This document shows positions 8,000 to 12,765 of a stretch of DNA of 12,765 nt, in pieces. The position numbers were made by a program, and so were the translations under genes. The stretch covers positions 1 to 12,765 of the forward strand of contig CALGGT010000040.1 in NCBI GenBank assembly GCA_937915825.1, in the 5' to 3' direction. The number at the start of each line of letters is the position of its first letter. Position 1 is the stretch's first letter. The stretch is from an uncultured Eubacterium sp. (GTDB taxonomy: Bacteria > Bacillota > Clostridia > Lachnospirales > Lachnospiraceae). The notes beneath the pieces were generated by a model. It did not search any database. It saw only the letters and a list, made by a program, of their open reading frames with translations, and was not told the DNA's origin.

Positions 8000-9298
8000 T
8001 TATTTCTTTACATGGAATGCTTCCATACCGGGATATACAGCGCTATCGCCAAGCTCTTCCTCAATGCGAAGAAGTTGATTGTATTTGGCAACACGCTCGC
8101 TTCGGCTGGGAGCACCCGTCTTGATCTGGCAGGTATTCAAGGCAACCGCCAGGTCTGCAATGGTTGTATCCGCGGTCTCACCGGAACGGTGGGAAGAAAT
8201 TGCGGTATATCCTGCATTGTGTGCCATCTTAATTGCTTCCAACGTCTCGGATACGGAACCGATCTGATTCAACTTGATCAAGATTGAATTACCACAGCCG
8301 GACTCAATTCCCTTGGAAAGTCTTTCCGTATTAGTTACGAACAGATCGTCGCCGACTAATTGAACTTTGCTTCCAAGACGAGCGGTTAATCTCTGCCATC
8401 CTTCCCAATCTTCTTCATCCAACGCATCCTCGATGGAGATAATGGGATATTTGTCAACCAAAGCTTCCCAGTGATCGATCAATTCATCGGTTGTAAAGTC
8501 TTTTCCGGACTTCGGCTGATGATAGAAGCCTTTGCCTTTTTCGCTCTTCCACTCAGAAGAAGCAGCATCCATGGCGATCATAAAATCTTTTCCCGGCTCA
8601 TATCCGGCTTTCTTAACTGCCTCTAAGATTGTCTCAATGGTCTCTTCATCACTGGATAAGTTCGGTGCGAAACCACCTTCATCCCCTACGCTGGTTGCCA
8701 ATCCTTTTTCCTTCAGGATGGAAGCTAACGCATGGAAGACTTCTGCACACCAACGCAAGCATTCTTTGAAAGAAGGAGCACCTACGGGCATGATCATGAA
8801 TTCCTGGGTATCAACGGTATTGGTTGCGTGAGCACCACCATTTAAAATGTTCATCATCGGAACCGGCAAACGATTTCCGCTTACGCCGCCCAAGAAACGA
8901 TATAAAGGAATATCCAATGCGGTAGCAGCCGCTCTTGCGGTAGCAATGGATACGGCTAAGATCGCATTTGCTCCCAACTTGGATTTATCTTTTGTTCCGT
9001 CTGCATCTAACATTGCTTTGTCTACCGCATATGTATCCGATGCGTCCATTCCCATCAATACATCGTTGATGGTTGTGTTAATGTTCTCAACTGCTTTGGA
9101 AACACCCTTGCCAAGATATCTTGCTTTGTCTCCATCACGAAGCTCCAATGCTTCGAACTCACCGGTAGAAGCACCACTGGGAGCCGTTCCTCTTGCAACG
9201 GTTCCGTCAAACAAGGTGACCTCTGCTTCTACGGTAGGATTACCACGAGAGTCTAGGATTTCTCTTCCGACTACCTTTTCAATTTCCAAATAACTCAT
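8000..9298 (-). CDS. eno: Enolase (phosphopyruvate hydratase)
   Basis: 432 residues, the standard enolase length. It interconverts 2-phosphoglycerate and phosphoenolpyruvate in glycolysis. Visible features are REILDSRGNPTVE at the N-terminus, catalytic-loop Ser41, substrate-binding His157, Glu207 within GDEGGFAPN, Mg ligands Asp244, Glu290 and Asp317, catalytic Lys342 (IKLNQIGSVSET), and the SSHRSGETADTTIADLAVA signature with His370-Arg371. All key residues are present. The frame stays open for 23 codons upstream, but AAAGGAG at 9308-9314 and the conserved MSYLEIEKVVGREI start fix the ATG at 9298. The gene has its own tandem promoters and a structured leader. DUF3793 begins 61 bases after the stop with no clear terminator between. 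Confidence 0.98.
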   Translation of the reverse strand: MSYLEIEKVVGREILDSRGNPTVEAEVTLFDGTVARGTAPSGASTGEFEALELRDGDKARYLGKGVSKAVENINTTINDVLMGMDASDTYAVDKAMLDADGTKDKSKLGANAILAVSIATARAAATALDIPLYRFLGGVSGNRLPVPMMNILNGGAHATNTVDTQEFMIMPVGAPSFKECLRWCAEVFHALASILKEKGLATSVGDEGGFAPNLSSDEETIETILEAVKKAGYEPGKDFMIAMDAASSEWKSEKGKGFYHQPKSGKDFTTDELIDHWEALVDKYPIISIEDALDEEDWEGWQRLTARLGSKVQLVGDDLFVTNTERLSKGIESGCGNSILIKLNQIGSVSETLEAIKMAHNAGYTAISSHRSGETADTTIADLAVALNTCQIKTGAPSRSERVAKYNQLLRIEEELGDSAVYPGMEAFHVKK

Positions 9299-9337
9299 AT
9301 GTACGTTTCTCCTTTCTATTTCCATGTGTTTATATTT

Positions 9338-9417
9338 TCCTCTCTGTATCAGGAAGCCGCCGTACATATGACGTCATCTCCGACAGCTTCCCATGTATGC
9401 AAAATACATAGAGAGGA
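9338..9417 (-). promoter_or_regulatory. Structured 5' leader of enolase mRNA (candidate cis-regulatory RNA)
   Basis: Read on the minus strand, an outer 8-bp stem (TCCTCTCT 9417-9410 with AGAGAGGA 9345-9338) encloses two hairpins. Hairpin 1 is ATGTAT/ATACAT with loop TTTGC (9409-9393). Hairpin 2 is GGAAGCTG/CGGCTTCC (9391-9384 with 9359-9352, one G-U pair), with the palindrome ATGACGTCAT (9377-9368) in its loop. The result is three-way-junction-like. CTCCT in the 5' arm is also complementary to the enolase ribosome binding site AGGAG (9308-9312), so the two pairings would compete. The pairings are visible in the sequence; regulation is inferred. Confidence 0.5.
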
Positions 9418-9434
9418 GTACACATGATTTCACA

Positions 9435-9450
9435 GTTAGTTATCACTAAC
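9435..9450. repeat. Inverted repeat at the predicted enolase transcription start
   Basis: GTTAGT/ACTAAC arms (6 bp) surround a 4-base loop TATC. The repeat covers about +2 to +17 of the transcript predicted from the proximal enolase promoter. It could form a 5'-terminal mRNA hairpin or act as an operator. Confidence 0.45.
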
Positions 9451-9458
9451 CAATACTA

Positions 9459-9487
9459 TTTATATCATACTTCTCTGAAAATAGCAA
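9459..9487 (-). promoter_or_regulatory. Proximal enolase promoter (extended -10)
   Basis: Minus strand: TTGCTA (9482-9487), 17-base spacer, TATAAA (9459-9464), with TG one base upstream of the -10. The start is predicted near 9452, giving a leader of about 154 bases. Confidence 0.65.
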
Positions 9488-9539
9488 TGGTTTTTTCAAT
9501 CTTTCTACCAAGGGAAAGATCTTGAATCGTGACACATTC

Positions 9540-9568
9540 ATTATACTCTATCTTGAAAGCTAAAACAA
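9540..9568 (-). promoter_or_regulatory. Distal enolase promoter
   Basis: Minus strand: TTGTTT (9563-9568), 17-base spacer, perfect TATAAT (9540-9545). The start is predicted near 9533, about 235 bases before the enolase ATG. Two promoters would suit a strongly or variably expressed glycolytic gene. The -35 overlaps an A/T-rich inverted repeat (9562-9569 with 9576-9583). Confidence 0.5.
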
Positions 9569-9601
9569 TGAAAAAATTGTTTTTTTTAACTCAATCGGTA
9601 C

Positions 9602-9636
9602 ATTTTCTTAAAAAACTTTTTACATTTTAAGAAAAT
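9602..9636. repeat. Perfect 12-bp inverted repeat across the aminotransferase promoter (candidate operator)
   Basis: ATTTTCTTAAAA (9602-9613) and TTTTAAGAAAAT (9625-9636) are exact reverse complements separated by 11 bases. The -35 box TTTACA (9619-9624) lies between the arms, and the right arm occupies the promoter spacer. Arm centres are 23 bases apart, about two helical turns. That is the geometry expected for a dimeric or tetrameric regulator that blocks RNA polymerase. The A/T-rich composition raises the chance of coincidence. Confidence 0.5.
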
Positions 9637-9647
9637 TGTGCTATACT
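9619..9647 (+). promoter_or_regulatory. Promoter of the aspartate aminotransferase-like gene
   Basis: TTTACA (9619-9624), 17-base spacer, TATACT (9642-9647), with TG one base before the -10. The start is predicted near 9654, giving a leader of about 66 bases before the ATG at 9720. This is the best-matching promoter in the window. Confidence 0.75.
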
Positions 9648-9719
9648 ACTAGAGGTTTGAACGAACTTATGAAAGAACATTTCAACCAACCATAGGATGA
9701 AAAATTGGAGGAATGCGTT

Positions 9720-11006
9720 ATGAAAGCTTACCAGGAGATGTCAAAGGAAGAGCTGGTTCAGGAAGTAGAATCCCTGAAGGCCCAGTATAAGAAGTATCAG
9801 GATATGGATCTTCACTTAGATATGAGCCGGGGAAAACCCTGCCGCGAACAATTGGATCTGTCCATGGACATGATGGATGCCCTGAATTCCGAGGCGGATC
9901 TGTCATGTGAAGATGGAACCGACTGTCGAAATTACGGAGTATTAACCGGAATCGACGAGGCCAAAGTTCTCATTGGAGATATGATGGAGAACAATCCGGA
10001 TAATATTATCATCTTTGGGAATTCCTCCTTAAATGTTATGTATGATACCATTGCGAGAGCTATGACCCACGGCATTATGGGCAACCTCCCCTGGTGTAAG
10101 CTGGATCAGGTGAAATTCCTCTGCCCGGTTCCCGGCTATGACCGACATTTCAGTATTACCGAGTATTTTGGCATTGAGATGATCCCGGTTGCCATGACTC
10201 CGGAGGGACCGGATATGGACTTTATCGAGAAGGCCGTGGCAGAAGACGACGCCATCAAGGGAATCTGGTGTGTTCCGAAATATTCCAATCCTCAGGGATA
10301 TTCCTATTCCGATGAAACCGTGGCCCGTTTTGCCCGCTTGAAACCGAAAGCCAGAGATTTCCGTATTTTCTGGGATAACGCATATGGCATTCATCATTTA
10401 TACGACGATAAACAGGATTATCTCATTGAGATCCTGGCAGAATGCAAGAAATCCGGCAACCCGGATTTGGTATATAAATTCGCTTCCACCTCGAAGATCA
10501 CCTTCCCGGGCAGCGGAATTGCCGCTTTGGCAACCTCTCCCAATAACCTGGAAGATATTATGAATCAAATGAAGAACCAGACCATCGGACACGACAAGGT
10601 AAATCAACTTCGTCACGTTCGTTTCTTCGGAGATATTCACGGCATGGTGGAACATATGAAAAAACATGCCGATATCATCCGTCCTAAGTTTGAAGCGGTG
10701 GAAGAAATATTTGACGCGGAACTTTCCGGTTTGGAGATCGCGGACTGGACCAAGCCCAACGGCGGATATTTTATTAGCTTTGACGGATTAGATGGTACCG
10801 CCAAAGCCATTGTGGATAAAGCTAAGAAAGCCGGCGTTGTCTTAACCGATGCCGGATCCACCTGGCCCTATCACAAAGATCCGAAGGATTCCAACATCCG
10901 CATCGCTCCTACTTATCCCACCCTTGAGGATTTAAAAGTAGCAGCTAAGTTGTTCACCTTATGTGTGAAATTGGTCAGCGCCAAAAAGCTTCTGGCTGAC
11001 ATGTAA
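9720..11006 (+). CDS. PLP-dependent aminotransferase, PF12897 type (probable aspartate aminotransferase)
   Basis: 428 residues. The fold-type I aminotransferase pattern is complete: MSRGKP near 35-40, GNSSLNVMYD at 100-109 (PLP-phosphate region), CVPKYSNPQG at 184-193 with Asn190, WDNAYGIHH with Asp219 and Tyr222, STSKITFPGSG with the PLP-binding Lys259, and the substrate carboxylate Arg394 (NIRIAP). The layout matches the family once labelled MocR-like or alanine-glyoxylate aminotransferase; as I recall, characterised members of this branch are aspartate aminotransferases. It probably interconverts aspartate and 2-oxoglutarate with oxaloacetate and glutamate in the cytoplasm. A TTG at 9705 is in frame, but GGAGG (9707-9711) with 8-base spacing fixes the ATG at 9720. 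It is monocistronic, with promoter 9619-9647 and a terminator 42 bases after the stop. Confidence 0.9.
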   Translation: MKAYQEMSKEELVQEVESLKAQYKKYQDMDLHLDMSRGKPCREQLDLSMDMMDALNSEADLSCEDGTDCRNYGVLTGIDEAKVLIGDMMENNPDNIIIFGNSSLNVMYDTIARAMTHGIMGNLPWCKLDQVKFLCPVPGYDRHFSITEYFGIEMIPVAMTPEGPDMDFIEKAVAEDDAIKGIWCVPKYSNPQGYSYSDETVARFARLKPKARDFRIFWDNAYGIHHLYDDKQDYLIEILAECKKSGNPDLVYKFASTSKITFPGSGIAALATSPNNLEDIMNQMKNQTIGHDKVNQLRHVRFFGDIHGMVEHMKKHADIIRPKFEAVEEIFDAELSGLEIADWTKPNGGYFISFDGLDGTAKAIVDKAKKAGVVLTDAGSTWPYHKDPKDSNIRIAPTYPTLEDLKVAAKLFTLCVKLVSAKKLLADM

Positions 11007-11048
11007 GACGTTGAACGGAAAATTAATCGCGGGACCTATTTAAAAATC

Positions 11049-11092
11049 AAACCCGGGAATAAGATTTTTATGTTTCTTATTCCCGGGTTTTT
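11049..11092 (+). terminator. Strong rho-independent terminator, likely bidirectional
   Basis: A perfect 16-bp stem (11049-11064 with 11075-11090; core ACCCGGGAATAAGA) has a 10-base loop TTTTTATGTT and runs into TTTTT (11088-11092). It lies between the convergent aminotransferase and metallopeptidase genes. On the minus strand the stem ends in TTTGATTTTTA, so it could also end the right-hand operon. Confidence 0.93.
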
Positions 11093-11093
11093 C

Positions 11094-11171
11094 ATCTTCC
11101 GGATCCGCTGGTTCTTTTTATCTTCCGGATCCACTGGTTCTTTTTTTCTTCTTAATCCATGGATTCTTTTT
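11094..11171. repeat. 26-bp tandem repeat, two near-identical units plus a diverged third
   Basis: Units 11094-11119 and 11120-11145 differ at one position (G/A). Each contains CTTCCGGATCC and ends GGTTCTTTTT. A third copy at 11146-11171 matches at about 18 of 26 positions and includes the last codons and stop (11152-11154) of the metallopeptidase gene. The array therefore looks like tandem duplication of that gene's 3' end. Confidence 0.8.
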
Positions 11172-11514
11172 GCATCATTAATTCTTCCCCATGTTCTTTT
11201 AACCATCGCTCCGCTTCCCTGTAATCCGGCAGTACACGCTCCACCTCGGCCCAGAATCTTTTGGAATGATTCATTTCTTTACGGTGGCAAAGTTCATGAA
11301 CGATCACATAATTTCTTACATAAACCGGTGCCAACATTAAGAGATAATTAAAATTCAGATTCCCCGCGGAAGAACAACTCCCCCACCTTGTTTTTTGCCC
11401 CCGGATAAAGATGCGATTGTACGTAACTCCCACCACCGGGGCATATAATCTTACCCGGTTTTCAAAATCTTCTCTGGCACATTCTCTTAAGTATTCCAGG
11501 TACTCGGGACCCAT
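11152..11514 (-). CDS. Short YgjP/DUF45-type zinc metallopeptidase (SprT/M48-like)
   Basis: 120 residues. The zinc site is HELCH at residues 73-77, with the third ligand probably His83 in NHSKRFW. TRWGSCSSAGNLNFNY at 42-57 is the family's second conserved block. Relatives such as E. coli YgjP are about 165 residues and many others 220-240, so this is a minimal form: the catalytic part is complete and the N-terminal segment missing. The upstream DNA is fully used by trmL, so no lost N-terminus is hidden there. A TTG at 11532 is in frame but lies inside the TTGGAGG ribosome binding site; the ATG at 11514 is preferred despite 11-base spacing. That site overlaps the trmL stop, implying coupled translation. 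The physiological substrate is unknown. Confidence 0.85.
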   Translation of the reverse strand: MGPEYLEYLRECAREDFENRVRLYAPVVGVTYNRIFIRGQKTRWGSCSSAGNLNFNYLLMLAPVYVRNYVIVHELCHRKEMNHSKRFWAEVERVLPDYREAERWLKEHGEELMMQKESMD

Positions 11515-11522
11515 GGCAGGCT

Positions 11523-12017
11523 TCACCTCCAATGCAAACGATGCAGTTCACCCTTCGTATTTAGCTGAGCAAAATTCTGCTGGCGCATGGCCTCATAAAC
11601 CAGGATCGCCACGGAATTACTAAGATTTAAGGAGCGGGTTTCTCCCAACATGGGAATCCGTACGCAACTCTCCTCATGATCCACCAGAATCTCCTCCGGG
11701 ATTCCGGCGCTTTCTTTGCCAAACATAATATACGCATCTTCCGGATAGGAAACATCACAATAGGTTTGGCGCGCTTTGGTGGTAGCGTAAAATACTTTGG
11801 CGTCCGGATTCTTCGCTACAAACTCCTCATAATCCTCATACTCAAATACTTCCAAATCTTTCCAATAATCCAAACCGGCACGACGAACCTGCTTTTCAGA
11901 AATATCAAATCCCAGTGGATGGATCAAATGCAAACGACATCCGGTTGCCACACAAGTCCTTCCGATGTTGCCGGTATTGGCCGGTATTTCCGGCTGGTGC
12001 AATACAACATTTAACAT
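11523..12017 (-). CDS. trmL: tRNA (cytidine(34)-2'-O)-methyltransferase TrmL (SPOUT family)
   Basis: 164 residues, matching TrmL (YibK) length. SPOUT motif 1 is NTGNIGRTCVATG at residues 14-26, motif 2 FGKESAGIPEEIL at 99-111, and motif 3 IPMLGETRSLNLSNSVAI at 121-138, which forms the trefoil-knot SAM-binding site. TrmL methylates the ribose of the wobble base in leucine tRNAs and lacks extra domains, as here. GGAG lies 8 bases before the ATG. Its start overlaps the upstream aminotransferase stop by 7 bases (ATGTTAA), so the genes are co-translated within one operon. Confidence 0.95.
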   Translation of the reverse strand: MLNVVLHQPEIPANTGNIGRTCVATGCRLHLIHPLGFDISEKQVRRAGLDYWKDLEVFEYEDYEEFVAKNPDAKVFYATTKARQTYCDVSYPEDAYIMFGKESAGIPEEILVDHEESCVRIPMLGETRSLNLSNSVAILVYEAMRQQNFAQLNTKGELHRLHWR

Positions 12018-12765
12018 GATTTTTTCTCCAATTTTTCAACAAATTTTTCCAATCGGACCAGGGCTTTTTTCAGGTCCTCAATGGAGTACGCATAGGAAAT
12101 CCGCAAGAATCCTTCTCCGCTGTCTCCGAAGGCATCTCCGGGCACCACCGCCACATGTTCTTCTTTTAACATGCGGGTGGCAAATTCCTCACTTTTTAAT
12201 CCATACTTTTGAATGTTGGGAAATACATAAAAAGCCCCTTCCGGCTCAAAACAGGGAATCCCTATCTCCTCAAATGATTTTAATAAAAATCTACGCCGTT
12301 CATCGTAAGCTTCTCTCATTTTTTCAATGTCCTCATCCCCGGCGCGTAAGGCTTCAATCCCAGCATATTGGCTGGTTGTAGGCGACGACATGATCAGATA
12401 TTGATGGATTTTCGTCATTTCTTTAATGATCGTAGACGCCGCTGCCGCGTACCCCAATCTCCAACCAGTCATGGCAAAGGATTTGGAGAATCCGTTGATC
12501 ACCACCGTACGCTCCTTCATCCCCGGAAACGTCCCAATGGATACATGTCTTTTGCCATAGGTTAGCTCCGAATAAATTTCATCGGACAGAACAAATAAGT
12601 CCTTCTCCAGCAAAATCGGCACGATCTTTTCGATGTCTTCTTTTTCCATAATGGCACCGGTGGGATTGTTAGGAAAGGGAAAGACCAGCATTTTGGTTTT
12701 TTCGGTTATGGCGGGTTCCAGTTTCTCCGGGGTCAGACGAAAACGGTCGTCCTCTTCTAACGGAA
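12011..12765 (-). CDS. Class I/II PLP-dependent aminotransferase, 5' end cut by window
   Basis: The final 250 codons are visible and the frame is open to the window edge; a full-length protein would be about 390 residues. FPFPNNPTGA supplies the substrate-binding Asn, LSDEIYSELTYG the Asp and Tyr that contact PLP, and NGFSKSFAMTGWRLGYA the PLP-binding Lys and a phosphate-binding Arg. FLRISYA near the C-terminus holds the substrate-carboxylate Arg. This is the AspB/PatA-like aminotransferase branch (aspartate, aromatic or related amino acids); specificity cannot be assigned. It is the most upstream gene visible of the operon that continues to trmL and the metallopeptidase; the promoter lies beyond the window. 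Confidence 0.93.
   Translation of the reverse strand, partial: PLEEDDRFRLTPEKLEPAITEKTKMLVFPFPNNPTGAIMEKEDIEKIVPILLEKDLFVLSDEIYSELTYGKRHVSIGTFPGMKERTVVINGFSKSFAMTGWRLGYAAAASTIIKEMTKIHQYLIMSSPTTSQYAGIEALRAGDEDIEKMREAYDERRRFLLKSFEEIGIPCFEPEGAFYVFPNIQKYGLKSEEFATRMLKEEHVAVVPGDAFGDSGEGFLRISYAYSIEDLKKALVRLEKFVEKLEKKSC

Noticed and set aside
9299..9367. 23-codon N-terminal extension of enolase
   Set aside because: It is open by chance. The AAAGGAG site and the conserved enolase N-terminus both place the start at 9298.
9338..9417. Hammerhead-like ribozyme reading of the enolase leader (CTGATAC ... GGAAAAT)
   Set aside because: The core does not match CUGAUGA ... GAAA, and the stem arrangement is wrong.
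9562..9583. Terminator-like A/T hairpin (AAAACAAT/ATTGTTTT) followed by T residues
   Set aside because: The stem has only one G-C pair and lies between divergent promoters with no gene reading into it. It is better seen as promoter-region A/T richness.
9669..9723. Two tiny upstream frames in the aminotransferase leader: 8 codons at 9669-9695 (MKEHFNQP) and 8 codons at 9697-9723 whose stop overlaps the gene start as ATGA
   Set aside because: Neither has a properly spaced ribosome binding site and neither encodes runs of a regulatory amino acid. The leader is short and has no attenuator, so a leader peptide is not supported.

Overview
The window looks like chromosomal DNA of an anaerobic Clostridia species (Firmicutes), most likely Lachnospiraceae or a close relative. 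This rests on family resemblance rather than a marker gene. The hints are purine-rich AGGAGG-type ribosome binding sites, moderate GC, a short-chain clostridial flavodoxin beside a DUF3793 protein, an Fn3-like/YkuD L,D-transpeptidase, and a PF12897-type aminotransferase. There are twelve protein genes. The two at the window edges are cut. I see no tRNA, rRNA, CRISPR array, insertion sequence, phage gene or replication origin.

Layout. Positions 1-1213 (minus) hold the 5' part of an acyl-CoA synthetase with its own promoter. Positions 1313-4711 (minus) are a tight three-gene surface-glycan operon (GT2 glycosyltransferase, Wzx-type flippase, LicD-family transferase) behind an extended -10 promoter. 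The plus strand then carries a nitroreductase and an L,D-transpeptidase (4982-6728), ended by a strong hairpin terminator. From 6821 to 9298 (minus) lie flavodoxin, DUF3793 protein and enolase, with enolase promoter-proximal. A 421-base regulatory region (9299-9719) separates enolase from a divergent aspartate-aminotransferase-like gene (9720-11006, plus), which ends in a 16-bp terminator stem. The right end (11152-12765, minus) is an overlapping operon: class I aminotransferase (cut), TrmL tRNA methyltransferase, and a short YgjP/DUF45 metallopeptidase.

How the genes work together. The glycan operon would add a sugar to a lipid-linked oligosaccharide, flip it across the membrane and decorate it with a phospho-substituent. 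The L,D-transpeptidase also acts on the envelope. Enolase is glycolytic. Flavodoxin and the nitroreductase are FMN redox proteins, and the two aminotransferases serve amino-acid nitrogen metabolism. Most of the content is housekeeping.

The least explained material is non-coding. The enolase leader can fold into a three-way-junction-like structure whose 5' arm could instead pair with the enolase ribosome binding site. A perfect 12-bp inverted repeat brackets the -35 box of the divergent aminotransferase promoter. A 26-bp tandem repeat lies at the 3' end of the metallopeptidase gene. I found no clear new defence or mobile system.
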